Shown piece after piece: positions 16,509 to 24,548 of a stretch of 64,000 nucleotides of DNA. The notes under the pieces were generated by a model. It was not told where the DNA came from, ran no database searches, and worked only from the letters and a program-made list of their open reading frames with translations. How positions within the stretch are numbered: the first letter of the stretch is position 1; each line of letters starts with the position of its first letter. Location of the stretch: positions 620,001 to 684,000 of the forward strand of contig NZ_WUTW01000002.1 of the NCBI RefSeq assembly GCF_009831215.1, read 5' to 3'. The DNA is from Actinomadura rayongensis. Lineage in GTDB: Bacteria; Actinomycetota; Actinomycetes; Streptosporangiales; Streptosporangiaceae. The translations under genes and the position numbers were made by a program.

Positions 16509-17494
16509 GCGAACTCCTTCCGGCGGGCCACGATCGCGCGGGCGGCCATGTTGACGACGAGCGTGATCACGAACAGGACGAGCCCGGACGCGATGAGCGC
16601 GCCGCGTCCGGTCTCGCTGGCCTCGTTGAAGCCGTTGACGATGTTGGACGCGAAGGTCGCGCCGCCGTTCTCCAGGATGTGGATGTTGATGCCCGGCACC
16701 AGGGTGAGGACCATCGCGACGGCGATCGTCTCGCCCATCGCGCGGCCGAGGCCGAGCATCGACGCGCCGACGACGCCGGAGCGGCCGTAGGGCAGCACCG
16801 ACATGCGGACCATCTCCCAGCGCGTCGCGCCGAGCGCGAGCGACGCCTCCAGGTGCGAGCGCGGGACCTGGAGGAACACCTCGCGCGACAGCGACGAGAT
16901 GATCGGCAGAATCATGATCGCCAGCACGACGGACGCGGTGAAGATCGAGCTCTTGCCGGGGCTGTCGCCGCCGAACAGCGGGATCCAGCCGAGGACCGTG
17001 TTCAGGAACCTGCTGATGCCGTCCATGTGGGGGACGAGGACGGCGACGCCCCACAGGCCGTAGACGATGCTCGGCACGGCGGCGAGCAGGTCCACGACGT
17101 AGCCGAGCACGCCCGACAGGCGCTTCGGGGCGTAGAACCCGATGAACAGCGCGATGCCGACGGCGACGGGGGTCGCGATCAGCATGGCGAGGAGGGACGA
17201 CATGACCGTCCCGAAGGCGAGCTGCGCGATCCCGAACTTCGGGGGCACCGCGTTCGGGTCCCACACCTCGGAGGTGAGGAAGTTCGCCTGGTTCTTCTGC
17301 AGCGCGGGGATCGCCTTCACGATGAGGAAGACGCCGATCGCGACGATGATCGCCAGCACGAGGATGCCGGATCCGCGGGCGGCGGACGCGAAGATCCTGT
17401 CGCCGACGCGCCCGGTGCTCGTCGGCCGCATCGCGCGGCGCCTGGCCGCCGTACGTGCCTCGGCGTGCGTTTCGACGCCGGTCTCGCTGGTCAC
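16505..17494 (-). CDS. pstC: Phosphate ABC transporter permease PstC
   Basis: This 329-residue integral membrane protein has a polar N-terminal tail of about 45 residues, six helices, and the EAA loop SHLEASLALGATRWEMV. AVPSIVYGLWGVAVLVPHM and LGRAMGETIAVAMVL are PstC hallmarks. Start GTG at 17494 follows AGAAGGAGA. A strong stem-loop lies between it and pstS, and it overlaps pstA by four bases. It forms the translocation path with PstA. Confidence 0.95.
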   Translation of the reverse strand: MTSETGVETHAEARTAARRRAMRPTSTGRVGDRIFASAARGSGILVLAIIVAIGVFLIVKAIPALQKNQANFLTSEVWDPNAVPPKFGIAQLAFGTVMSSLLAMLIATPVAVGIALFIGFYAPKRLSGVLGYVVDLLAAVPSIVYGLWGVAVLVPHMDGISRFLNTVLGWIPLFGGDSPGKSSIFTASVVLAIMILPIISSLSREVFLQVPRSHLEASLALGATRWEMVRMSVLPYGRSGVVGASMLGLGRAMGETIAVAMVLTLVPGINIHILENGGATFASNIVNGFNEASETGRGALIASGLVLFVITLVVNMAARAIVARRKEFA

Positions 17495-17532
17495 GGAGTC
17501 TCCTTCTGGGTCCGCGGCTGAACGGGGTACGG

Positions 17533-17561
17533 CCCCGTCGCCGCTGTTGGCGGCGACGGGG
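17533..17561 (-). terminator. Stem-loop between pstS and pstC
   Basis: A 12-bp stem (CCCCGTCGCCGC / GCGGCGACGGGG) with a five-base loop sits in the 89-base gap between pstS and pstC. Such a hairpin commonly lets pstS be made in excess, by partial termination or by protecting the pstS message. That role is inferred. Confidence 0.65.
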
Positions 17562-17583
17562 CTGTGGGCGCTGTCCGGGTCGG

Positions 17584-18681
17584 TCAGGACAGGGCCTTCA
17601 CGGACGTCTGGACCTTGGTGAGGATGCTGTCCGGAACCGGCGCGTAGCCGAGCCCGGTCAGCGCCTTCTGGCCGTCCGCGCTGGAGGTGTAGGTGAGGAA
17701 GGACTTCACGAACTTCGCCTGGTCGGCGGGCAGGCCCTTGGAGCAGGCGATCTCGTAGGTGACGAGGACGATCGGGTAGGCGCCCGACTGCTTCGTCAGG
17801 TAGTCGATCTTGAGGGCGAGGTCGTTGCCGGCGCCGGCGACCGTGGCGCCCGCGACCGCCTTGGACGCGCTGTCGGCCGACAGGGTGGCGTACTCGCCCG
17901 CGCCGTTCTTGATCTGCGCGGTCTGGAGCTTGTTGTTCTCGGCGTACGACATCTCGACGTAGGAGATGGTGCCCGCCGTGCTCTTCACCTGGGCGCTGAC
18001 GCCGTCGGACTTGTTCGCGCCCTGGCCGACGCCGTTCGGCCACTTCTTGGCGTGCTCCCACGTCCAGATCTTGGGCGCGGTGGTGTTGAGGTACTTGGTG
18101 AAGTTGTCGGTCGTGCCGGACTCGTCAGCGCGGTAGACCGTCTTGATCGGGTCGCCGGGGAGCTTGGCTCCCGGGTTCTCCTTGGCGATGGCCGGATCGT
18201 TCCAGGCCTTGATCTTCCCCGCGAAGACGCTGGCCAGCGTCTCGGGCGACAGCTTCAGGCCGTCGACGCCCTGGAGGTTGTAGACGACGGCGATGGGGCC
18301 GACGACCATCGGCAGGTCCCACGCGTCGTTGCCCGCGCAGCGCTTCTTGGCGGCGGCGGCCTCCTCCGGCTTCAGCGACGAGTCCGAGCCCGCGAACGCG
18401 ACCTGGCCCTGGTTGAAGAGCTGGATGCCCGCGCCGGACCCGTTCGCGTTGTAGTTGAGACCCGCCCCGGGGCACTTCTGGGCGTAGACGTTCGTCCACT
18501 CCTCGACGGCGTTCTTCTGCGCGCTCGACCCGGCGGCGTTGACGGTGCCCTTGACACAGTCGATGTTGCCCGAAGGCGCGGTCGTGCTGCCGCCGTTGTC
18601 GTCGCTGCCGCAGGCAGCCAGGGCCAGTGCCCCCGCCATGACGACGCCGCCGAAAGCGGCGAGCCGGGAACCGTTCTTCAC
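17584..18681 (-). CDS. pstS: Phosphate-binding lipoprotein PstS
   Basis: This 365-residue substrate-binding lipoprotein captures phosphate outside the membrane and delivers it to PstC-PstA. The signal peptide ends in the lipobox LAAC, with Cys24 the lipidation site. Phosphate-binding segments are visible: NAAGSSAQKNAVEEW near the start of the mature protein, FAGSDSSL, and YRADESGTTDNFTKYL. Start GTG at 18681 has AGAGGAGA at a good distance; upstream in-frame codons would spoil the signal peptide. It is the first gene of pstSCAB and is preceded by PHO boxes, so it should be induced by PhoP under phosphate starvation. Confidence 0.95.
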   Translation of the reverse strand: MKNGSRLAAFGGVVMAGALALAACGSDDNGGSTTAPSGNIDCVKGTVNAAGSSAQKNAVEEWTNVYAQKCPGAGLNYNANGSGAGIQLFNQGQVAFAGSDSSLKPEEAAAAKKRCAGNDAWDLPMVVGPIAVVYNLQGVDGLKLSPETLASVFAGKIKAWNDPAIAKENPGAKLPGDPIKTVYRADESGTTDNFTKYLNTTAPKIWTWEHAKKWPNGVGQGANKSDGVSAQVKSTAGTISYVEMSYAENNKLQTAQIKNGAGEYATLSADSASKAVAGATVAGAGNDLALKIDYLTKQSGAYPIVLVTYEIACSKGLPADQAKFVKSFLTYTSSADGQKALTGLGYAPVPDSILTKVQTSVKALS

Positions 18682-18784
18682 CGGAGGGTCTCCTCTGAGT
18701 TGCGTAGTGCCACGGCGGCTCCCCGGGGCGGGTTCCGGACCGGTTGTCCAAACCGGGGGCGCCATCACAAAGGACGCTAAGCAG

Positions 18785-18828
18785 ACGAAGTGACCAGACC
18801 CCCCGATCCAGATGAACGGGGAGTGAAC
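18785..18828 (-). promoter_or_regulatory. PHO box upstream of pstS
   Basis: Reading the minus strand, two adjacent 11-base units GTTCACTCCCC (18828-18818) and GTTCATCTGGA (18817-18807) match the direct-repeat units bound by PhoP in streptomycetes. A third unit, GGTCACTTCGT (18795-18785), lies in phase two turns on. A further GTTCATCTCGT at 18883-18873 and GTTCACGACAC at 18907-18897 may extend the site. The remainder of the 302-base gap to mshD shows no gene. Confidence 0.75.
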
Positions 18829-18983
18829 TCAAACCGCCACGCCCCCGAAGAGTGCCCTGACAAGCCATGACTACGAGATGAACATGCAGGTCAGGAGTGT
18901 CGTGAACGCCCTTGTTTGTGGGCATTCCGACACGTCAGCCAGGTGAACGGACCGTCGGCCCCTACCCTCCGGGGACGGGCGAA

Positions 18984-19859
18984 TCACGTCCCCGGTTCGG
19001 TGCTCGCGGAGGCGTACATGACGTCGGTCGTGTGGGGGGTGAACGCGAGGGATTCGTAGAGGCGGACGGCGGCGGTGTTGGACTCGTCCACGTAGAGGAG
19101 GATCGCGGGGACGCCGGCGTCGCGCAGGTGGTGCAGGCCCGTCAGGGTGAGGGCGCGGCCGAGGCCGAGGCCCTGCGCGGACGGGTCCACGCCGACCACG
19201 TAGACCTCGCCGAGGCCGTCGGGGTGGATCTTCGTCCAGTGGAAGCCGACGAGGGCGCCGTCGCGTTCGGCGAGGAAGAAGCCCGCCGGGTCGAACCAGT
19301 CTTCGGCCTCGCGTTGCAGCAGGTCGTCGCGCGTCCAGGCGCCCTGCTCGGGGTGGTGGGCGAAGGCGCGGGCGTTGACGGCGAGCCAGGCGTCCTCGTC
19401 CTGTCCGGGGACGAACGTCCGGACGTTGACGCCCTCGGCCAGCCGGACGTCCGGCAGCGGGTCGGCGGCGGGACGGCGCAGCTGGAACAGCGCGCGGACG
19501 CGCTCCAGGCCCGCCGACCGGGCCAGGCCCGCCGCCGCGGGCAGGTCGCCGTGCGCCCAGACGCGCAGCGCGCCCTCCGCGTCGGCGACCAGCACGTCGA
19601 GCAGCGCGCGTCCGTGGCCGCGCCGCCGGTGCCAGGGGTGGACGGCGAACTCGGCGGACGCGCCGTCCGCGCCCGTTTCGAGGTGGGCGTAGGCGACGAT
19701 CTCGTCGCCGACCGTGAGGACGCGGCCCGCCGCCCGGTGGTGGAGGGCGAGCCTGGCCTGCTCCGACAGTGGAACGGTCCCGTCGGTTTCGGCGGCGGCG
19801 TCCAGCAGCGCCGTCGCGACCGGGATCTCGTCCGCGCGCAGCGCCCGCACCTCTCTCAT
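18984..19859 (-). CDS. mshD: Mycothiol synthase MshD
   Basis: This 291-residue protein has two GNAT domains. It acetylates Cys-GlcN-Ins with acetyl-CoA in the last step of mycothiol synthesis, the main low-molecular-weight thiol of actinomycetes. The C-terminal, catalytic domain has the acetyl-CoA pyrophosphate loop in QGLGLGRALTLTGLHHL and the closing ESNTAAVRLYESLAF motif. The N-terminal domain is more degenerate (HPWHRRRGHGRALLDVLVAD). ATG at 19859 is favoured: the minus-strand sequence TAGGGT lies exactly seven bases upstream, fitting a leaderless transcript, and GGAG overlaps it. GTG at 19868 is the alternative. It is divergent from the 5'-nucleotidase gene. Presence of mshD supports the actinobacterial assignment. 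Confidence 0.93.
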   Translation of the reverse strand: MREVRALRADEIPVATALLDAAAETDGTVPLSEQARLALHHRAAGRVLTVGDEIVAYAHLETGADGASAEFAVHPWHRRRGHGRALLDVLVADAEGALRVWAHGDLPAAAGLARSAGLERVRALFQLRRPAADPLPDVRLAEGVNVRTFVPGQDEDAWLAVNARAFAHHPEQGAWTRDDLLQREAEDWFDPAGFFLAERDGALVGFHWTKIHPDGLGEVYVVGVDPSAQGLGLGRALTLTGLHHLRDAGVPAILLYVDESNTAAVRLYESLAFTPHTTDVMYASASTEPGT

Positions 19860-19893
19860 GATCTCCACCCTAAGCCCGCGAAGCTGACGAAAC

Positions 19894-19949
19894 CGTCACG
19901 CAAACGTCATGGCGCCGCCGGTGACGCGTGCAGCCGCTGCTTCTACCGT
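19894..19949 (+). promoter_or_regulatory. Candidate PHO box and leaderless promoter of the 5'-nucleotidase
   Basis: CGTCACGCAAA (19894-19904) and CGTCATGGCGC (19905-19915) are two adjacent 11-base units resembling PHO-box repeats. TACCGT at 19944-19949 is placed seven bases before the ATG at 19957, suggesting a leaderless transcript. Phosphate control fits the enzyme but remains inferred. Confidence 0.45.
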
Positions 19950-19956
19950 CCGGGAC

Positions 19957-21630
19957 ATGACGAGACGACGCTTCAAGGCGGGTGCGCTCCTCGCGGCCGT
20001 CGCGGTGGCCGGCGTCGCGGCGCAGCCCGCCGCCGCCCGGCCGGTCCCGACGGCGACCGTGCGCCTGCTCGCGCTGAACGACTTCCACGGCAACCTCGAA
20101 CCCCCGACCGGCGGCTCCGGGACGGCCGTGACCGAGGACGGCGCGTCCGTCCCCGCCGGCGGCGCCGCGTACGTGGCCGCGCACATGAAGGCGCTGCGCG
20201 ACCGGAACACGCTGGAGGTCGCGCAGGGCGACCTCATCGGCGCGTCGCCGCTGATCTCCGCGCTGTACCACGACGAGCCGTCGGTGCAGTTCCTCGGCGA
20301 CCTCGGCGTCACCGCGTCGGCCGTGGGCAACCACGAGTTCGACGAGGGCTACCAGGAGCTGCTGCGCATCCAGAACGGCGGCTGCCACCCGGTGGACGGC
20401 TGCTCGCCCGAGGGGCGCTGGAAGGGCGCGAAGTTCGACTACCTCGGCGCGAACGTGCTCAAGAAGGACAAGCCCGCGTTGAAGCCGTGGACGATCCGGT
20501 GGATCAACGGCGTGCCGGTCGGGTTCATCGGCGTCGTCACCAAGACGACGCCCTCGATCGTCACCGCCGAGGGCATCAAGGGCCTCACCTTCGAGGACGA
20601 AGTGACCGCCGCGAACCGCTCCGCGCGGCAGCTCAAGGCGCGCGGCGTGCGGGCGATCGTGCTGCTCGTCCACGAGGGCGACCAGACGCCCGCCGGGCAG
20701 CGGCCCGACGCGTGCGGCGTCGTGCCGGGCGCGGGGACCCGCATCGCGCGCGAGGCGGACCCGGAGATCGACGTGGTGCTCGCCGGGCACACCCACCAGC
20801 AGTACGTCTGCACGGTGCCGGATCCGAACGGGCAGCCGCGTCTGTACTCGTCCGGCTCGTCGTTCGGGCGGGTCATCACGCAGGTGGACTTCAAGGTGAA
20901 CCGGCTGACGCGCGACATCGTCCGGACGTCGCTGCGCGGGGACAACCACGTCGTCACGCGGGACGTCCCGCCGGACCCGGCGACGGAGGCGTTCGTCCAG
21001 ACGTGGAAGGCGCGCGTCGCGGACAAGGCCGACGCGCCCGTCGGGAAGATCACCGCCGACCTGACGCGGGCGCCGTCGCCCTACGGCGAGACCGCGCTCG
21101 GCGACGTCGTGGCGGACGCGCAGCTCGCCGCGATGAAGGCGCAGGGCGCGCAGATCGCGCTGATGAACCCGGGCGGCGACCGCGCCGACCTCGTCTACAA
21201 GGCGAGCGGGAGCGAGGGCGACGGCGTCGTGACGTACGGCGAGGCGTTCGCGGTGCAGCCGTTCAGCAACGTGCTCGGCGTGACGTCGCTGACCGGCGCG
21301 CAGCTCGACGCGCTGCTCGAACAGCAGTGGACGGGCGCGGGCGAGAAGATCCTGCAGCCGTCGGCGAATTTGCGCTTCACGATCGACCGGGGCAGGCCCG
21401 TCGGGGACCGGGTCTCCGGCATCACGATCGACGGGACGCCGGTGGATCCGTCCGCGACGTACAAGGTCGCCGCGAACAACTTCCTGCTCGGCGGCGGCGA
21501 CGGCTTCACGACGTTCACCCAGGGCACCGGACAGGTGCTCGGGCCGATCGACCTGGACGCGTTCGTCGCCTACCTGAAGTCCGCATCGCCGGTCGCGCCG
21601 CCGGCCCTGAACCGCATCTCCGGCCCCTGA
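19957..21630 (+). CDS. Tat-exported 5'-nucleotidase / metallophosphatase
   Basis: This 557-residue secreted bifunctional phosphatase releases phosphate from nucleotides or related esters outside the cell. A Tat signal is present (MTRRRFKAGALLAAVAVAGV, cleavage near AAA-RP). The calcineurin-like catalytic domain has LNDFHGNL, a GNHEFDEG motif, VHEGDQTP and the metal-binding AGHTHQQY. The C-terminal 5'-nucleotidase substrate domain begins around residue 365 (ETALGDVVADAQLAAMK) and includes NPGGDRADL and NNFLLGGGDGFTTF. No ribosome site is seen. It is flanked by phosphate genes (pst and pit), so it probably belongs to the phosphate-starvation response. The sequence does not define which nucleotide it prefers. 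Confidence 0.9.
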   Translation: MTRRRFKAGALLAAVAVAGVAAQPAAARPVPTATVRLLALNDFHGNLEPPTGGSGTAVTEDGASVPAGGAAYVAAHMKALRDRNTLEVAQGDLIGASPLISALYHDEPSVQFLGDLGVTASAVGNHEFDEGYQELLRIQNGGCHPVDGCSPEGRWKGAKFDYLGANVLKKDKPALKPWTIRWINGVPVGFIGVVTKTTPSIVTAEGIKGLTFEDEVTAANRSARQLKARGVRAIVLLVHEGDQTPAGQRPDACGVVPGAGTRIAREADPEIDVVLAGHTHQQYVCTVPDPNGQPRLYSSGSSFGRVITQVDFKVNRLTRDIVRTSLRGDNHVVTRDVPPDPATEAFVQTWKARVADKADAPVGKITADLTRAPSPYGETALGDVVADAQLAAMKAQGAQIALMNPGGDRADLVYKASGSEGDGVVTYGEAFAVQPFSNVLGVTSLTGAQLDALLEQQWTGAGEKILQPSANLRFTIDRGRPVGDRVSGITIDGTPVDPSATYKVAANNFLLGGGDGFTTFTQGTGQVLGPIDLDAFVAYLKSASPVAPPALNRISGP

Positions 21631-21635
21631 CCCTT

Positions 21636-21668
21636 GCCGCGGGGGGCCGTTCTGCGGCCCCCCGCGGC
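21636..21668. terminator. Bidirectional terminator between the 5'-nucleotidase and pit
   Basis: Perfect 14-bp stem (GCCGCGGGGGGCCG / CGGCCCCCCGCGGC) with loop TTCTG. It lies directly between two convergent stop codons. Confidence 0.85.
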
Positions 21669-22835
21669 TCAGGCTCCGGACAGGTGGACGGCCCAGTACA
21701 CGGCCGCCGCGACCAGCGCGGCGGCGGGCATCGTCAGCACCCACGCCGTCACGATGTTGCCCGCGACGCCCCACCGGACGGCCGACAGCCGCTTGGTTGA
21801 CCCGACGCCCATGATCGACGCCGTCACCGTGTGCGTGGTCGAGATTGGAGCGTGCCAGATGTATGCGGCCGAGTAGAGGATCAACGAGGAGGTCGCCTCG
21901 GCGGCGAACGCCTTCGGCGGGTCCAGCTCGATGACCTTGCGGCCGAGCGTCCGCATGATCCGCCAGCCGCCCGCGTAGGTGCCGAGCGACAGCGCGCTCG
22001 CGCACGAGATGATCACCCACAGCGGCACCGAGTTCCCGTCGGAGTGCCCGGTGATGACGAGCGCGAGGACGATGATGCCCATCGTCTTCTGCGCGTCCTG
22101 GAGCCCGTGGCCGAGCGCCATCGACGACGCCGAGACCGTCTGCGCGATGCGGAACCGGCGCACGACCCGGCTCGGGTTCGCCCGCCGGAAGATCCACAGG
22201 ATCGCGACCATCACCAGGTACGCGGCGAAGAACCCGACGACCGGCGACACGACCATCGGCACGACGACCTTGTCCACCACCGTGCTCCAGTGGACGGACG
22301 ACGCCGACGCCAGCCCCGCCCCCACGACCCCGCCGATCAGCGCGTGCGAGGACGACGACGGCAGCCCGAAGTACCAGGTGATGAGGTTCCAGGTGATCGC
22401 GCCGAGCACGCCCGCGACGACGACCGTCAGCCCGTGGATGCCGTGCGGCGGCGTGATGACGTCGCTGACCGTCTTCGCGACCTCGACGCCGAGCAGCGCG
22501 CCGACCATGTTCATCACGGCGGCCATGCCGAGCGCGACCTTCGGCCGCAGCGCCCGCGTCGACACCGACGTCGCGATGGCGTTCGCCGCGTCGTGGAAGC
22601 CGTTGGTGTAGTCGAAGACCAGCGCGACGGCCACGACCAGGACCAGGACGGCGACCTGCGCCTCCGACCGCAGCCCGATCGCGCCGGCCAGCATGACCAG
22701 CAGCACGCCGACGGGCAGCAGCAGCCAGAACCGCCCCGGCCCGCGCCGCGCCTGCTCGGCGAGCGGCGGCGCGGGCGGCCCGGACGGCGGATCCGTCACG
22801 CCCACCCCGCCCCGAGGATCATCCGGCGCGCTCAT
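21669..22835 (-). CDS. pit: Low-affinity inorganic phosphate transporter (PiT family)
   Basis: This 388-residue integral membrane protein belongs to the PiT family, which imports phosphate with a cation such as H+. The two duplicated PiT signatures are visible: DYTNGFHDAANAIATSVSTR in the first half and the matching HGLQDAQKTMGIIVLAL in the second. GLPSSSSHALIGGVVGAG adds the SSSHA substrate loop. About nine helices are predicted after a proline-rich tail of 30 residues. ATG at 22835 has GGGAG upstream. It is downstream of the DUF47/PhoU-like gene, the usual partner of PiT transporters, but a repeated segment now separates the two. Confidence 0.93.
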   Translation of the reverse strand: MSAPDDPRGGVGVTDPPSGPPAPPLAEQARRGPGRFWLLLPVGVLLVMLAGAIGLRSEAQVAVLVLVVAVALVFDYTNGFHDAANAIATSVSTRALRPKVALGMAAVMNMVGALLGVEVAKTVSDVITPPHGIHGLTVVVAGVLGAITWNLITWYFGLPSSSSHALIGGVVGAGLASASSVHWSTVVDKVVVPMVVSPVVGFFAAYLVMVAILWIFRRANPSRVVRRFRIAQTVSASSMALGHGLQDAQKTMGIIVLALVITGHSDGNSVPLWVIISCASALSLGTYAGGWRIMRTLGRKVIELDPPKAFAAEATSSLILYSAAYIWHAPISTTHTVTASIMGVGSTKRLSAVRWGVAGNIVTAWVLTMPAAALVAAAVYWAVHLSGA

Positions 22836-23068
22836 GCTGTGTTCTCCCGCGAGCCTGCGGCGCGCTCTGAGCCGCGCGCTTCCCTCGTCGCTCTGGTCGC
22901 AGGCTCCCGCCGCTCCCCAGTCCAGCGCGCGGCGCGCGCCTCCGGCGCGCGCTGCGACTCCCGCTCGCCTGCGGCGCGCTTGAAGCCGCGCGCTTCCCTC
23001 GTCGCTCTGGTCGCAGGCTCCCGCCGCTCCTCAGTCCAGCGCGCGGCGCGCGCCTTCGGCGCGCTCAT
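22832..23068 (-). CDS. Repeat-derived small reading frame between the phoU-like gene and pit
   Basis: This 78-residue frame overlaps the phoU-like stop by four bases (ATGA) and the pit start by four bases (ATGA). It consists of a 38-residue unit repeated almost exactly (core RWTEERREPATRATREARG, then RWTGERREPATRATREARG). The composition is very rich in Arg, Ala and Glu and matches no family I know. The reading frame may be a by-product of the 114-bp DNA repeat rather than a true gene, yet the coupling at both ends would allow ribosomes to read through from the phoU-like gene to pit. Predicted to be soluble and helical. Confidence 0.35.
   Translation of the reverse strand: MSAPKARAARWTEERREPATRATREARGFKRAAGERESQRAPEARAARWTGERREPATRATREARGSERAAGSRENTA
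22853..23059. repeat. 114-bp tandem repeat, two copies
   Basis: A unit beginning GCCTGCGGCGCGCT occurs at 22853 and again at 22967, a period of 114 bases, with only a few differences over about 93 bases. Because 114 is divisible by three, the frame at 22832-23068 stays open. The bases ATGAGCGCGCC occur at both borders (the pit start and the first codons after the phoU-like gene), which looks like a target-site duplication around an inserted element. Confidence 0.7.
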
Positions 23069-23682
23069 GACTCCTTGACCGCGATGGTCTCGACGATGTT
23101 GGCGACCTTCTCGAACGCGTCGGCCGCGTCCTCCAGGCGGTCGATGACCTCCTTGAGCTTCAGGACGGTCAGCGTGTCGTACTCGCCGCCGAACAGGTGC
23201 GCCAGCAGCTTCCGGTACACCTGGTCGCCCTGGTTCTCCAGGCGGTTGATCTCGATCCAGTACTCGTTCAGCTCCTTCATCGAGCGCAGCCGGGGCATCG
23301 CCTCGGCGGTCAGCTCGGCGGCGCGCTCCAGGACCTCCACCATGTGGATGACGCCCTTGGGGAACTCCTCGATCTTGTAGAGGACGACGAGGTCGGCCGC
23401 CTCCTCCATCTCGTCCATGACGTCGTCGATCGACGAGGCGAGCTGGTAGATGTCCTCGCGGTCGAACGGCGTGATGAACGTTTCGTTGAGCCGCCGCATG
23501 ATCGCGTGGGTCGCCTCGTCGCCCGCGTGTTCGCAGGCGCGCAGCTTCTCCGCGATCGCCGCACGGTCGGCGCCGTCGCTGATGAGCTCCACGAGCAGCC
23601 TGGCGCCGGTGACCAGGTTGTTCGCCGAGTCGGCGAACATGTCGTAGAAGCTGTCCTCACGCGGCGTGAGACGCAAGCGCAC
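23065..23682 (-). CDS. DUF47 family (PhoU-like) partner of the Pit transporter
   Basis: This 205-residue all-helical protein is of the DUF47/YkaA family, related to PhoU and normally encoded beside PiT transporters, which it is thought to regulate. Acidic metal-site motifs occur in both three-helix halves: EHAGDEATHAIMRRLNETF followed by DREDIYQLASSIDDVMDEME in the first, and NRLENQGDQVYRKLLAHLF followed by EVIDRLEDAADAFEKVANIV in the second. ATG at 23682 leads the gene, and the stop overlaps the repeat-derived frame before pit. It very likely tunes Pit activity according to phosphate supply. Confidence 0.9.
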   Translation of the reverse strand: MRLRLTPREDSFYDMFADSANNLVTGARLLVELISDGADRAAIAEKLRACEHAGDEATHAIMRRLNETFITPFDREDIYQLASSIDDVMDEMEEAADLVVLYKIEEFPKGVIHMVEVLERAAELTAEAMPRLRSMKELNEYWIEINRLENQGDQVYRKLLAHLFGGEYDTLTVLKLKEVIDRLEDAADAFEKVANIVETIAVKES

Positions 23683-24090
23683 GTCGTTCTCCTGAAGTGC
23701 CGGAACAGTCCGCAGAGGATCGTAGGCGCTACCAGCCGTAAAAAGAACCTTTGCCCTAGCTTCGACCGGTGTCCACCGACCTCTCCCCCTTAGAGTGCCC
23801 TAGATCACGTACTGCACACGGCGTTGGATTGTCTTTCCGACGCGCGGTACTCGTCCCGGACGGCCGTTCGCGGCGGAATCGGCCCTTCCGCGCGTCCGCC
23901 GCGCCGGGCCGGAGCCCCTGCCTGGGCGGGCGTGGACGGCGACAGCGCCGCCGTCCTGCCGGAACGTTCAGCAGTGAGATTGATAACAAGGCATTCGGAA
24001 GCCGCCTGATCACAGGCGCGCGAATGCGTCAACCGATGCGCGGTCACGAGAGGGTCACGGCCGATTCAGGCCGCGCCCGGGCGAAAAGAG
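23683..24090. other. Intergenic region upstream of the DUF47 gene
   Basis: About 400 bases contain no gene I can support. A half-conserved CRP-like sequence (AGTGCCCTAGATCACG) lies near 23791-23806, about 110 bases ahead of the DUF47 start, and could be a regulator site. Otherwise nothing is seen. Confidence 0.4.
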
Positions 24091-24119
24091 AGCCGGACCG
24101 CCCCGGCGGCGGTCCGGCT
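24091..24119 (-). terminator. Intrinsic terminator of the small conserved gene
   Basis: Perfect 12-bp stem (AGCCGGACCGCC / GGCGGTCCGGCT) with a five-base loop. On the minus strand it is followed by CTCTTTTC, a T-rich tail, 57 bases past the stop of the gene at 24176. Confidence 0.85.
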
Positions 24120-24175
24120 CCAGAGATTCGGTGCGGCGACCTACCGGTCGGCCTGCGGCTCTCTTCGGGTGTTCG

Positions 24176-24361
24176 CTAGTCCTGGCACGTCAGTTCGCGA
24201 CGACCGTGCCCGCGGGACGCGACGCCGAGCGCCGAGTCGATCTGCGCGAGGGTCAGCGGCTCGTCGGCCGCCGCCACCGCGCTCAGGATCTCGGCGTACA
24301 GGTCGATCTCGTCCAGCGCGACGCGGTCGTGGACGCGCAGATCGAGATTCTCCCGGCGCAT
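24176..24361 (-). CDS. Small conserved actinobacterial protein
   Basis: This 61-residue acidic protein starts MRRENLDLRVHDRVALDEID, followed by LYAEILSAVAAADEPLTLAQ and a helix ending in basic residues and a single Cys. The pattern LTLAQIDSALGV looks like a small winged-helix or HTH remnant. Similar small proteins are common in actinomycetes but I know no function. ATG at 24361 is chosen because GGAGG lies eight bases upstream; TTG at 24376 is an alternative. It stands alone with its own terminator. Confidence 0.65.
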   Translation of the reverse strand: MRRENLDLRVHDRVALDEIDLYAEILSAVAAADEPLTLAQIDSALGVASRGHGRRELTCQD

Positions 24362-24548
24362 CGCGTCCACCTCCAAGGGGTCCCTGCGGACCTCACCTCG
24401 CCCAATGTCCGATGGTTAGGCTACGCGCCGGTTCACATCGGGCACATGGCCCATGAGGGCCATTCCCGGGTCACCGCGGCCATGATCCGGCGAGGTGGTC
24501 CGCACCGGCCCGGACGGATCAGGCCGGGACGGGCATTTCGCCACCCGT

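Noticed and set aside
22853..23059. Insertion sequence between the phoU-like gene and pit
   Set aside because: No transposase and no terminal inverted repeats; the unit is too short. Treated as a tandem repeat element instead.
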